DNA of 64,000 nt from Pedobacter aquae (GTDB taxonomy: Bacteria > Bacteroidota > Bacteroidia > Sphingobacteriales > Sphingobacteriaceae): positions 1,054,001 to 1,118,000 of the forward strand of contig NZ_CP043329.1 of the NCBI RefSeq assembly GCF_008195825.1. Reading direction: 5' to 3'. How positions within the stretch are numbered: the first letter of the stretch is position 1; each line of letters begins with the position of its first letter. This document shows, piece after piece, positions 8,365 through 17,681 of the stretch. The notes under the pieces are model-generated. The model was not told where the DNA came from. It saw only the letters and a program-made list of their open reading frames with translations, and made no database searches. Made by a program: the position numbers and the translations under genes.

Positions 8365-11300
8365 AAAACGCAACGCTACCTATGAAATATCCTGCTCAAA
8401 CTTATCGTCTACAGTTCAACCATCAATTTACCTTTCAACAGCTTAAAGAAGTGTTAAGCTATTTTAAAAAGATAGGGGTTGATACCCTTTATGCTTCACC
8501 CATTTTTAAAGCTGTTAAAGAAAGTGTACATGGTTATGATGTGGTAAATCCACATCAGATAAATCCAGAAATAGGCTCATTATCAGAATTAAAAGCTATC
8601 CAGAGTTTTTTAAAAAAGAACCAGATGATGTGGTTGCAAGATATTGTATCCAATCACATGGCTTTTCATCCGGATAACGAATGGTTGATAGACGTTTTAG
8701 AGAAAGGTAATAAATCTAGGTTTAGAAGCTTTTTTGATACTCCTTTTAGCTCTAATTTCCTTAACGGAAAACTGATGGTGCCTTTTTTAGGTAGACCCTT
8801 GCAAGAGGTCATCAAGAAACAGGAGCTGCAATTGATTTATAAAATGGGTAGGTTTTATTTTCAGTATTTTGATGCTTGTTACCCGCTCAATTTAGCTTCT
8901 TATAAAAGCTTAATTAAATATGTAAAGCTAGATAAGCTGCTGCAACAGCTAGAAGATTTAGAGGACATTAACAATAAAGAAGCCTTTGCCAAAGCTTGGG
9001 AAAGTTTTATTCAAGAAAGTCATAAAAAATTAAAAGATAAGAAGATACATGTTTTATTAAATCAAACACTTCAAGATATTAACCAATCGCAAACCTTATT
9101 AAAAGCCATCATCAATAAGCAATATTACGAGTTTTGTTATTGGCAAGATACCAGTCAGCGTATCAATTACAGGCGTTTTTTTACCGTCAATGGCTTGCTT
9201 TGTTTAAACATTCAGGATGAGGTAGTTTTTAAGTATTATCACCAGTTTATCAAGAACCTTTTAGATCAAGATCTTATTCAAGCTTTACGTTTAGACCATA
9301 TTGATGGTTTATACAACCCTACAAAATACCTGCAACAGCTTAAAAAGCTTGTTGGTGATAAATATATTGTCGCAGAAAAAATCCTTGAAAAAGGTGAAGA
9401 ATTACCGCCAGAATGGGAGATAGCAGGAACTAGCGGTTATGATTTTTTAGGTTTGGTGAATAACATACTGACTTACAGCCCTTCAGGGGAAACATTTAAT
9501 GCTTTATATCAAGAAATCATCCCTCAAGAAAAAAGTTTTGAAGAACAGGTACAGGAGAAGAAAGCTAATTTCTTATTCCAAAATATGCAGGGCGAGTTGT
9601 ATAACCTTTGCAAATACTTCCATACTTTAAAATTAGTAACAGATGCTAGTGCCGAAGACATCAAACAAGCCATTGCTTGGTTTTTGGTTTATATGCCTGT
9701 GTATAGGTTTTATGGGGATAGTTTTCCATTAGCAGAAGAAGAGTTTAAGCGTTTACAAAGCATTTTCATCAGGCTTAAAGCCGATAAACCTGAATACCTT
9801 TTAGGTTTTAATACTTTAGAGTGTGTTATTTTAAATAGGTGGCAAGAGCAGGAAGACAAGCAAATAAGAAGCACAGCAAGTTTGTTTTATAAGCGTTTAA
9901 TGCAGTTTAGTGGCCCATTAATGGCCAAAGGTGTAGAAGATACCTTAATGTATACCAATTTTAGGTTTATTGGACATAATGAAGTGGGCGACCATCCCGA
10001 AAGTTTTGGCATTTCTACCGCTTATTTTCATGAGTGGATGCAAAAGCGACAAGCGCTGATGCCTTTAACTTTAAATACCACTTCTACCCATGATACCAAA
10101 AGGGGCGAAGATGCCCGGGCAAGGCTAAACGTTTTAACCCATTTACCCAATTTATGGATAGAAAAAGTTAGGCAATGGCGCAAAATGAATCAGAATTTGG
10201 TGTTGAGGTTTAAAATACAGCCAAATGATGAGTATTTCATTTACCAAAATTTGGTGGGTAATTTCCCTATGCAAGGTAGTATTTCAGACGATTTCTTGCC
10301 ACGCTTTGAGGCCTATTTGGTAAAAGCTTTAAGAGAAGGCAAAATACAATCAGACTGGAATAAACCCAACGAAAGCTATGAAAACAGTGTGAAGCAATTT
10401 GTAGCTGCGCTATTAAATCCAGAGCATCTGTTTATGGTAAGTTTTCAAGAGTTTCATCAGAAAATAGCCCCTTATGGGGTTTATAATGCTTTGGTGCAAT
10501 TGTTATTAAAATTTACTTGTCCCGGTGTGCCAGATGTTTACCAAGGTACTGAGCTTTGGGATTTTACTTTTGTAGACCCAGATAACCGAAAACAGATAGA
10601 TTACAAGCTTAGAAATCAATATCTGGATGAGATACAAGAGCTTAAGCCTCATCAAATCAAAGATTTATTAAATCATCCAAATGATGCTAAAATCAAATTA
10701 TGGCTAACGCAATTTCTCATTCATCAGCGCAAGCGAAAAAAAGAATTTTATGCCCATGCTAACTACCAAGCTGTAAGTATTGAAGGAGCGTTTAAAGAGC
10801 ATTTAATTGCTTTTAAAAGGGTGTTTAATGAGCAGGAAGTTTTGGTTGTTGCAGTATTGCATCCGGCATTGTTGTGCGAAAAATATCAGTGTAAACTAGA
10901 AGATATAGATTGGGGCGATACGCAATTGCTTGACACCCAAAACAAGCCCTGGAGAAATTTAATAACAGAAGAAATCACTGAAGCTGTTTATGTTAAGGAT
11001 ATTTTAGGCTATTTACCTTTTGCCATTTTAGAAAGTAAAAAGCAAAATAAACGTTCTGCTGGGGTGCTTTTACATATCAGTTCTTTACCTTCTGCCTATG
11101 GTATGGGCGATTTAGGCGAGCAAGCCTACCAGTTTATAGATTTTTTAAAACAGGCCCAACAGCACTATTGGCAAATATTACCACTAACACCTTTGGCAGC
11201 TTCAGAGTCTTTCTCGCCTTATAGCAGTTGGAGCAGTATGGCCGGTAATAATTTGTTTATAGCCTTAGAACCGCTGGTAGAAGAGGGCTATCTGCAACAA

Positions 11301-12530
11301 AAGGATTTAGATAAGGCTGCTATACATCCGGGAAACCGGGTAGATTATCTGCAAGTAGAAAAGCATAAAAAGTTACTGTTGAAAAAAGCTTGGCAGCAGG
11401 CCAAACAGCAATTACCACCTGCTTTTGAGCAATTTTGCCAGCGAGAAAGCTACTGGTTAAATGATTATGCTCTTTTTATGGCTTTACATCAGCAATATAA
11501 AAAGCCTTGGTACCAATGGCCTAGCGCTATAAAAAAGCGAGAATTGAAGGCTTTAATGGTAGAAACTGAAAAACACCAAGAAGCTATAATAGAAATTAAA
11601 TGGCAACAATACCTGTTTGATTTGCAATGGCGACAGTTAAAAGCCTATGCCAAGCAAAATGATGTGGAAATTATTGGCGATTTACCTTTTTATGTCAACC
11701 ATCAATCGGCAGATGTATGGGCGCAGCAAGATATTTTTGCTTTGGATGAAGAGGGGAAAATTAAAGGTATTGCAGGTGTACCGCCCGATTATTTTAATGA
11801 AGATGGTCAGCTTTGGGGGATGCCCGTTTTTAGGTGGGATGTTTTAAAAAAGCAAAATTACGATTGGTGGTTAAAGCGCTTGCAAAAGAATATCCAATGG
11901 TTTGATGTTTTGAGACTAGACCATTTTAGGGCTTTTTATGATTATTGGGAAGTACCAGCAGGAGCGCAAACGGCTAAAGATGGTACCTGGAAGGAGGGAC
12001 CGGGAGCTGATTTTTTTGATTTTATTTTAAAACATTTCCCAGAAAAACCTTTTATAGCTGAAGATTTGGGCGATGTAAACCAAGGTGTTTTTCTACTAAG
12101 AGACCAATTTGAACTCGCTGGGATGAAAGTTTTACAGTTTTCTTTTGGTGATGATATGCCACAATCTTTGCACACACCGCACCATCATCAAGAAAATTTC
12201 TTTGTTTATAGCGGTACGCATGATAATAATACCTTGTTGGGATGGTATAAAGAAGCCGGAAATAACATCAAAGCTAACCTGAATTTGTATTGCAACAAGA
12301 AAATAAGCCAGCATAATGTGGCAGAAGAAATCATCCGCATGGCCTATGCTTCGGTTTGCAAAACGGCCATCATCCCTTTACAGGATATTTTAAATTTAGA
12401 TGAACAAAGTAGGATGAACCTGCCCGGTACTACAGAACAAAATTGGTCTTTTAAGCTCGTGGGCGATGAATTAAAGCCTCAAATAGCGGCTAAATTGGCT
12501 GTGCTGACTAAAATATTTCATCGCAGTTAG
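8361..12530 (+). CDS. treY-malQ: Fused malto-oligosyltrehalose synthase (TreY) and 4-alpha-glucanotransferase (MalQ)
   Basis: A 1389-residue two-enzyme fusion. Residues about 1-885 are TreY: YPAQTYRLQF at the start, VHGYDVVNPHQINPEIG, ALRLDHIDGL (about 310), VAEKIL (about 338) and STHDTKRGEDARARL (about 575), typical of the enzyme that turns the reducing end of maltodextrin into trehalose. Residues about 896-1389 are a short-type MalQ (GH77): GVLLHISSLPSAYGMGDLG, VLRLDHFRAFYDYW, FIAEDLGD and SGTHDNNT. The linker is the Lys-rich ESKKQNKRSAG. MalQ would lengthen or recycle the short maltodextrins left by TreY/TreZ. No internal start or stop separates the halves. TreY-MalQ fusions are known in Bacteroidota. 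Confidence 0.93.
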   Translation: MKNATLPMKYPAQTYRLQFNHQFTFQQLKEVLSYFKKIGVDTLYASPIFKAVKESVHGYDVVNPHQINPEIGSLSELKAIQSFLKKNQMMWLQDIVSNHMAFHPDNEWLIDVLEKGNKSRFRSFFDTPFSSNFLNGKLMVPFLGRPLQEVIKKQELQLIYKMGRFYFQYFDACYPLNLASYKSLIKYVKLDKLLQQLEDLEDINNKEAFAKAWESFIQESHKKLKDKKIHVLLNQTLQDINQSQTLLKAIINKQYYEFCYWQDTSQRINYRRFFTVNGLLCLNIQDEVVFKYYHQFIKNLLDQDLIQALRLDHIDGLYNPTKYLQQLKKLVGDKYIVAEKILEKGEELPPEWEIAGTSGYDFLGLVNNILTYSPSGETFNALYQEIIPQEKSFEEQVQEKKANFLFQNMQGELYNLCKYFHTLKLVTDASAEDIKQAIAWFLVYMPVYRFYGDSFPLAEEEFKRLQSIFIRLKADKPEYLLGFNTLECVILNRWQEQEDKQIRSTASLFYKRLMQFSGPLMAKGVEDTLMYTNFRFIGHNEVGDHPESFGISTAYFHEWMQKRQALMPLTLNTTSTHDTKRGEDARARLNVLTHLPNLWIEKVRQWRKMNQNLVLRFKIQPNDEYFIYQNLVGNFPMQGSISDDFLPRFEAYLVKALREGKIQSDWNKPNESYENSVKQFVAALLNPEHLFMVSFQEFHQKIAPYGVYNALVQLLLKFTCPGVPDVYQGTELWDFTFVDPDNRKQIDYKLRNQYLDEIQELKPHQIKDLLNHPNDAKIKLWLTQFLIHQRKRKKEFYAHANYQAVSIEGAFKEHLIAFKRVFNEQEVLVVAVLHPALLCEKYQCKLEDIDWGDTQLLDTQNKPWRNLITEEITEAVYVKDILGYLPFAILESKKQNKRSAGVLLHISSLPSAYGMGDLGEQAYQFIDFLKQAQQHYWQILPLTPLAASESFSPYSSWSSMAGNNLFIALEPLVEEGYLQQKDLDKAAIHPGNRVDYLQVEKHKKLLLKKAWQQAKQQLPPAFEQFCQRESYWLNDYALFMALHQQYKKPWYQWPSAIKKRELKALMVETEKHQEAIIEIKWQQYLFDLQWRQLKAYAKQNDVEIIGDLPFYVNHQSADVWAQQDIFALDEEGKIKGIAGVPPDYFNEDGQLWGMPVFRWDVLKKQNYDWWLKRLQKNIQWFDVLRLDHFRAFYDYWEVPAGAQTAKDGTWKEGPGADFFDFILKHFPEKPFIAEDLGDVNQGVFLLRDQFELAGMKVLQFSFGDDMPQSLHTPHHHQENFFVYSGTHDNNTLLGWYKEAGNNIKANLNLYCNKKISQHNVAEEIIRMAYASVCKTAIIPLQDILNLDEQSRMNLPGTTEQNWSFKLVGDELKPQIAAKLAVLTKIFHRS

Positions 12531-12588
12531 CAGCCCTGATTAAATTTAATTGTCTTTTTCTTTAAATTTGATGTAGATTAAAGCCTAT

Positions 12589-13470
12589 ATGAATATTAAA
12601 GATATCACAGCTAAAGAAAGAAGTACCACTACAGAGCTACTTGTTATTTTTATTAAGCTTGTTGTTTATGCTACTTTGGTATATTTTAATATCAACCAGC
12701 CAGAAATTTATGTTAAAGTGCCCATTATTGGTAAAGTAGCTTACTCTTTACTGATTGTTACGGGGGCAAGTTTCTCTATTTCGGTGGTGCGTTTAATCAT
12801 CATTTATTGGTATATCCGTAAGAATAATCTCAAGGCTAATATCAAAGACAATTTTATTTTGGGTATTAACCGCATTGTTTCGGTTTTAAATACAGTTTTC
12901 CTCATCATAGCTATTATGGTTTTTATGGGGATAGACCCTATCAAGTTTCTAACCAGCATTACCATTGTTGCGGCAGCTATTGCTTTGATATTTAAAGAGT
13001 ACGTAACCAACATGATTAACGGCTTAATCATCATGTTTTCAGACCGTTTGTCTTTAGGAGATCATATCAAAGTGTTAGACCAAGAAGGGAAAATTTTAGA
13101 CATTACCTTAATCAATATCATCATCCAAAATGAAGATAACGATATGGTGCTGATACCTAATTCGGTTATTTTTACCTCTTTAATTGTTAACCAATCTAAG
13201 CAAAATATTAAAAAACTTACGGTAGAGTTTGAATTGGATGTTAACTTAAACCAAACCCCAGCAAGTTTAGAAGCACATCTAGAAAACATCATCAAACCTT
13301 ATGAAGATTATACCATGAAAGATGGTTTTTCTGTAAAAACCCTCGAAATCAGGAAGGATTATACCAAATTTAAAGTGCAAGTATTGCTCAATTACCACGA
13401 TAGAGCCAAAGAAAAGGAAATCAGAAGAAAGCTAAATACGGCAGTGTTAGAGTTGAGAGGTGGAGTGTAG
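12589..13470 (+). CDS. MscS-family mechanosensitive channel
   Basis: 293 residues. Three to four transmembrane helices lie in the first 150 residues (ELLVIFIKLVVYATLVYF, VAYSLLIVTGASFSISVV, VFLIIAIMVFMGI, FLTSITIVAAAIALIF), followed by the signature YVTNMINGLIIMFSDRLSLGD leading into the soluble beta domain. Its likely role is release of osmolytes on hypo-osmotic shock in the inner membrane, which fits its position just behind the trehalose operon. A TAAATTTG word (12563-12570) resembles the Bacteroidota -7 box, but no good -33 box is present. Confidence 0.88.
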   Translation: MNIKDITAKERSTTTELLVIFIKLVVYATLVYFNINQPEIYVKVPIIGKVAYSLLIVTGASFSISVVRLIIIYWYIRKNNLKANIKDNFILGINRIVSVLNTVFLIIAIMVFMGIDPIKFLTSITIVAAAIALIFKEYVTNMINGLIIMFSDRLSLGDHIKVLDQEGKILDITLINIIIQNEDNDMVLIPNSVIFTSLIVNQSKQNIKKLTVEFELDVNLNQTPASLEAHLENIIKPYEDYTMKDGFSVKTLEIRKDYTKFKVQVLLNYHDRAKEKEIRRKLNTAVLELRGGV

Positions 13471-13821
13471 TTTGGTTGGTTAGTTTGTAGTTGGTTAGTT
13501 GGTTAGACTGTATTATTGATTGATTTTTGAATGAGAGAATGAGTGATTTTTGAATGAGAGAATGAGAGAATGAGTGATTTGAATCAGTTATCGGTTACCA
13601 GTTGTCGGTTCTGGGTGATGACTTTCCTGTTTTTTTAATTTTTAATTTTTCCTTTTGAATTTTTCTCTGTCATTGCGATGAGGAACGAAGAAGCAATCTT
13701 GATTATATTGATTGATTTTTGAATGAGAGAATGAGTGATTTGAATCAGTTATCGGTTACCAGTTCTTGGTGGATTGATGTGGATGATTTTTGAATTTTTT
13801 CTTTAATTTTTAATTCTCTTT
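13471..13821. repeat. Low-complexity and duplicated intergenic sequence
   Basis: The stretch opens with TTAGTTGGTTAG-type words, then carries two copies of a segment reading TTGATTTTTGAATGAGAGAATGAG...CAGTTATCGGTTACCAG (about 13515-13613 and 13708-13768), separated by a REP-like palindrome. The T-rich part (13630-13666) is the inverted counterpart of the A-rich repeat at 23731-23870. Nothing coding is seen. Confidence 0.75.
13669..13700 (+). repeat. REP-like element (GTCATTGC...GCAATC)
   Basis: GTCATTGCGATGAGGAACGA followed by AGAAGCAATC; the ends ATTGC and GCAAT pair as a short stem. The same sequence occurs inverted at 23813-23843 and 23929-23959. Words of this type are widespread between Bacteroidota genes and resemble REP sequences moved by REP-associated transposases; a remnant of such a transposase lies at 19318. 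Confidence 0.7.
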
Positions 13822-13908
13822 TTGTTTTTTCTTTTTAATTTTCAACACTTAGATATCTTTCTAATAGAAAAACTTATTTTAACCACTTCAAGAAAACATA
13901 ACTACGTA

Positions 13909-15090
13909 ATGATAACAAAAGAATTGAAACCCAAAAAGGTACTAAACAAAGCTTTTTTAAAGGTAAAACCTAATAGGACTGATATTGAAGGTTTTAAGGT
14001 CAATCTCATTACTTTGTTAGACAGAACGAATGATACTGAGAGCGAAGAGTTTCACAAAAACTTAGTTTCAGATTTTCTTAAAGACACATATTATAAGCAA
14101 AATCATTTTATAAACACAAAAGGTAGAAATGACCTTGTTATTCATAACGGACAACATGCAAACTCTACGGTTGGCGTAATCATCGAAGCTAAAAAGCCTA
14201 CTAACAAATCAGAAATGGTTACCACCAAAAAACTGAATGTTAAAGCTTTTCAGGAATTGGTATTATATTACCTAAGAGAAAGAATAACACACAAAAATCT
14301 TGAAGTAAAACATTTAATAGCTTCAAATATAAACGAATGGTTTATTTTTGATGCCACCTTATTTGATAGACTTTTTGCTCAAAATAAAACCTTTGTAAAG
14401 CAGTTTACGGATTTTGAAGAAGGGCGTTTGGCTGATACCAAAACAGATTTTTTCTACAAACAAATTGCTGAACCATTCATAGAAAGTATTACTAACGAAA
14501 TAGAATTTACTTACTTTAACATTCAAGATTTTCAGAAACAACTTAGAAATACAGATAAAGCAGATGATAATGCACTAATTGCATTATTTAAATTGTTATC
14601 ACCAGAGCATTTGCTAAAACTCCCTTTTACTAATGACAGCAACAGCCTTGATAAAAGATTTTATAGTGAGCTGTTACATATCATTGGTTTGACAGAAACT
14701 AAAGAGGGAAGTAAAAAGCTTATTGAGAGAAACAAAGAAGGAGCAAGAAATACAGGCTCTATTTTAGAAGATGCCATTATTCAGCTAGACAGTTTGGATA
14801 AAATAAGCCGTTTAGAAAACTCTTCTACATATGGCAGCACTTACCAAGAAAGACTTTTTAATGTTGCTTTAGAGTTATCTATAACATGGATTAACAGAAT
14901 TTTATTTCTTAAGCTATTAGAAGGGCAGTTAATTAACTATCATAAGCGCAATTTGGATTATGCTTTTTTAAGCAACAAATTTATTAAAGAGTATGATGAT
15001 TTAAATAGTTTGTTTTTTCAGGTACTGGCTAAAAATATGAAGACAGAAATGCAGATGTTAAAGCAGTATTTACTAAAGTACCTTATTTAA
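13909..15090 (+). CDS. Type IIG restriction-modification enzyme, 5' part (frameshifted)
   Basis: I choose the ATG at 13909 (MITKELKPKK) over an upstream in-frame ATG at 13822, because homologues begin with this segment and the sequence before it is hydrophobic, repeat-like spacer. The N-terminal domain (LNKAFLKVKPNRTDIEGFK, SEEFHKNLVSDFLKDTYY) is typical of DUF7149/Eco57I-type enzymes. Residues about 74-100 hold a PD-(D/E)XK-like nuclease site: an Asp in GRNDLVI and the EAK of IIEAKKP. From about 14880 it enters the helical linker to the methylase. The frame ends in out-of-frame residues (NMKTEMQML...) after a one-base loss in the A5 run at 15031-15035; adding an A gives KKYEDRN...VPYLNSSLFEP and joins the next frame. 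Confidence 0.85.
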   Translation: MITKELKPKKVLNKAFLKVKPNRTDIEGFKVNLITLLDRTNDTESEEFHKNLVSDFLKDTYYKQNHFINTKGRNDLVIHNGQHANSTVGVIIEAKKPTNKSEMVTTKKLNVKAFQELVLYYLRERITHKNLEVKHLIASNINEWFIFDATLFDRLFAQNKTFVKQFTDFEEGRLADTKTDFFYKQIAEPFIESITNEIEFTYFNIQDFQKQLRNTDKADDNALIALFKLLSPEHLLKLPFTNDSNSLDKRFYSELLHIIGLTETKEGSKKLIERNKEGARNTGSILEDAIIQLDSLDKISRLENSSTYGSTYQERLFNVALELSITWINRILFLKLLEGQLINYHKRNLDYAFLSNKFIKEYDDLNSLFFQVLAKNMKTEMQMLKQYLLKYLI

Positions 15091-15098
15091 ATTCTTCT

Positions 15099-17681
15099 TT
15101 GTTTGAGCCAACCGAGCTAGAACATCAAACTATTTTTATTAGTAATTTAAAAGATGATAAAACAATACCCATTATATCATCTACAGTTTTAAAAGACCCA
15201 CAAGGCAAAAAAAGAACTGGAAGTTTAACCACCCTTCAATATTTATTTGAGTTTTTAGATGCTTATGATTTTGGTGCTGAAGGTGGCGAAGACATACAAG
15301 AAGATAATAAAACACTCATTAATGCATCGGTTTTAGGTTTAATTTTTGAAAAAATAAATGGTTATAAAGATGGCTCTTTCTTTACACCTGGCTTTATTAC
15401 CATGTACATGTGCCGAGAAACAATTCGTAAAGCTGTTGTACAAAAATTTAATGAAACCAAAAACTGGAATTGTAACACACTAGAAGAACTTTATGATAAA
15501 ATTGAAGACCGCAAAGAAGCCAATATTATTGTAAACAGTATTAAAATTTGCGACCCAGCAGTGGGTTCTGGACACTTTTTGGTTTCGGCATTAAATGAAA
15601 TGATTGCCGTAAAAAACGATTTAAAAATTCTGCAAGACCGTGAAGGTAAACGCCTTAAAGAATATCTGGTAGAAGTAGTAAATGATGAGTTGATTGTAAC
15701 CGATGAAGAAGGCGAACTTTTTGAGTATCACCCCACCAATAAAGAAAGTCAACGCATACAAGAAACACTTTTTCATGAGAAGCAAAGCATTATAGAAAAT
15801 TGTCTTTTTGGGGTAGATATTAATACCAACTCGGTTAAAATATGCCGTTTACGTTTATGGATAGAATTGTTGAAAAATGCGTATTACAAAAACAGTACAG
15901 AGTTAGAAACCTTGCCCAATATTGATATCAATATTAAATGCGGAAACTCTTTAGTGAGCCGTTTTGCCATAGATGCCGACCTGAAACAAGCCTTAAAGAA
16001 AAGCAAGTGGAATATAGACAGCTACCGCATAGCAGTAGACACTTACCGAAATGCAGAAAATAAAGAGCAGAAAAGGGAAATGGAGAAATTGATATTAGAG
16101 ATAAAACAAAATTTTTCTTCTGAAATACGGATGAACAGCCCACTTAAAAAACGTTTAGATAAACTGGCGAGTGAACTGTATCATCGTTTTACAGGAACAT
16201 TTCTTTTTGAACCCGAAACTCCATATGGAAAGGCAAATAAAAACATTGAGAAAAAACGGAAGGCAGAACAACAAAAAATTGAAAAAGAAATAGAAGAAAT
16301 AAGTTCAAAAATTGAAGAAATAAAAGCCAATAAGATTTTCGAAAATGCTTTTGAATGGCGGTTTGAATTTCCTGAAGTGCTAAATGATGATGGCGATTTT
16401 GTGGGCTTTGATGTTGTGATTGGGAATCCGCCTTACTTTTCATTGTCTAAAGTTAAAGAGCAGTCAGAGTATTTTTCAAAAGCAAATTATGTAACTTATT
16501 CTAAAGGAGCAGACATCTTTTGCTTATTCTATGAACTTGGTGGTAATATTTTAAAGCCGCTTGGCTTTTTAACTTACATTACTTCTAATTCTTGGCTAAG
16601 AGCAATTTATGGAGAGCCTCTAAAAAAATATTTTATTCAAAAATTACAGCCAATTGCATTAATAAATATTGAAGATGTTCAAATATTTGAAGAAGCCACC
16701 GTTGAATCAAACATTTTTACACTTCAAAAATCATTGAGTTCAAAACCATTTCAAGTAGTCAATTTATCAAAAGACTATTCAATAGGTGCTTCATTAGATG
16801 AATATTTCAATAAGAACAGCTTTGAATTTACTCCACCATCAACATCTGAATGGTTTATCGGAAATCAATCTTTTAGCACATTGAAAAGTAAAATCGAAAA
16901 TGGTGCGAGACTATTGAAAGATTTTAATGTTAGAATAAACTTCGGTATAAAAACAGGATATAATGAAGCATTCATAATAGATGAAAACAAAAAGAACGAA
17001 TTAATAAAGGCAGATGAAAAAAATGCTGAAATAATTAAACCAATAATTCGTGGAAGGGATTTAAAAAAATATTTTTATGAGTATGAAAATTTGTGGGTAA
17101 TCTCCACATTTCCAAGTTTAAAAATTAATATAGAAGATTACCCTTCAATAAAGGACCACTTCATAGAAGTCGGAAAGAAAAGATTAGAACAAAGTGGTGA
17201 AATTGGAAGTAGAAAGAAAACATCTAATAAATGGTTTGAAACTCAAGACTCTATTTCTTACTGGAGAGATTTTGAAAAACCCAAAATTGTCTGGGGTGAG
17301 ATTTCCGATAAACCAAAATTTGCTTTTGACGATGAAAAGTATTTTGCGGAAGCAACTACTTTTTTTATGACAGGTGAAAAATTGAAATTTCTTCTGGCAA
17401 TATTAAATTCAAAAGTTTCAGAGTGGTATTTCAACCTAATTGGGACAACAACAGGGATGGGAACAAACAGGTGGAAGAAATACAAAATTGAATTGTTGCC
17501 TATAAAAATTACTTCTCAAGCCCAAGAAAAAGAAATTGAGATTTTAGTAAATCAAATTTTAGCTATTAAAAAACAAGACCCATTAGCCAATATAATAGAA
17601 TTAGAAAACCAAATAAACCAATTGGTTTATCAATTATATGATTTAACAGAAGAAGAAATTAAGATTGTGGAGAGGGTATAA
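15099..17681 (+). CDS. Type IIG restriction-modification enzyme, 3' part: adenine methylase and specificity domains
   Basis: 860 residues. Motif I of gamma-class N6-adenine methylases is DPAVGSGHFL and motif IV is NPPYF (in VIGNPPYFSL); a TaqI-like target-recognition domain follows (GRDLKKYFYEYENLWVI, then FATTFFM- and NSKVSEWYF-like residues). With the 5' part it forms a reconstituted single-chain nuclease-methylase-specificity protein of about 1257 residues, cutting and modifying DNA without a separate specificity subunit. The TTG at 15099 is only the first possible start after the frameshift, not a natural start. The stop TAA shares its last A with the ATG of the next gene. Confidence 0.88.
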   Translation: MFEPTELEHQTIFISNLKDDKTIPIISSTVLKDPQGKKRTGSLTTLQYLFEFLDAYDFGAEGGEDIQEDNKTLINASVLGLIFEKINGYKDGSFFTPGFITMYMCRETIRKAVVQKFNETKNWNCNTLEELYDKIEDRKEANIIVNSIKICDPAVGSGHFLVSALNEMIAVKNDLKILQDREGKRLKEYLVEVVNDELIVTDEEGELFEYHPTNKESQRIQETLFHEKQSIIENCLFGVDINTNSVKICRLRLWIELLKNAYYKNSTELETLPNIDINIKCGNSLVSRFAIDADLKQALKKSKWNIDSYRIAVDTYRNAENKEQKREMEKLILEIKQNFSSEIRMNSPLKKRLDKLASELYHRFTGTFLFEPETPYGKANKNIEKKRKAEQQKIEKEIEEISSKIEEIKANKIFENAFEWRFEFPEVLNDDGDFVGFDVVIGNPPYFSLSKVKEQSEYFSKANYVTYSKGADIFCLFYELGGNILKPLGFLTYITSNSWLRAIYGEPLKKYFIQKLQPIALINIEDVQIFEEATVESNIFTLQKSLSSKPFQVVNLSKDYSIGASLDEYFNKNSFEFTPPSTSEWFIGNQSFSTLKSKIENGARLLKDFNVRINFGIKTGYNEAFIIDENKKNELIKADEKNAEIIKPIIRGRDLKKYFYEYENLWVISTFPSLKINIEDYPSIKDHFIEVGKKRLEQSGEIGSRKKTSNKWFETQDSISYWRDFEKPKIVWGEISDKPKFAFDDEKYFAEATTFFMTGEKLKFLLAILNSKVSEWYFNLIGTTTGMGTNRWKKYKIELLPIKITSQAQEKEIEILVNQILAIKKQDPLANIIELENQINQLVYQLYDLTEEEIKIVERV

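Noticed and set aside
11647-12314. Short ORFs inside treY-malQ in other frames
   Set aside because: They overlap strongly conserved MalQ motifs of the main frame and have no family resemblance.
13822-13908. Upstream ATG as start of the type IIG gene
   Set aside because: The added 29 residues are hydrophobic and repeat-derived; homologues begin near MITKELKPKK at 13909.
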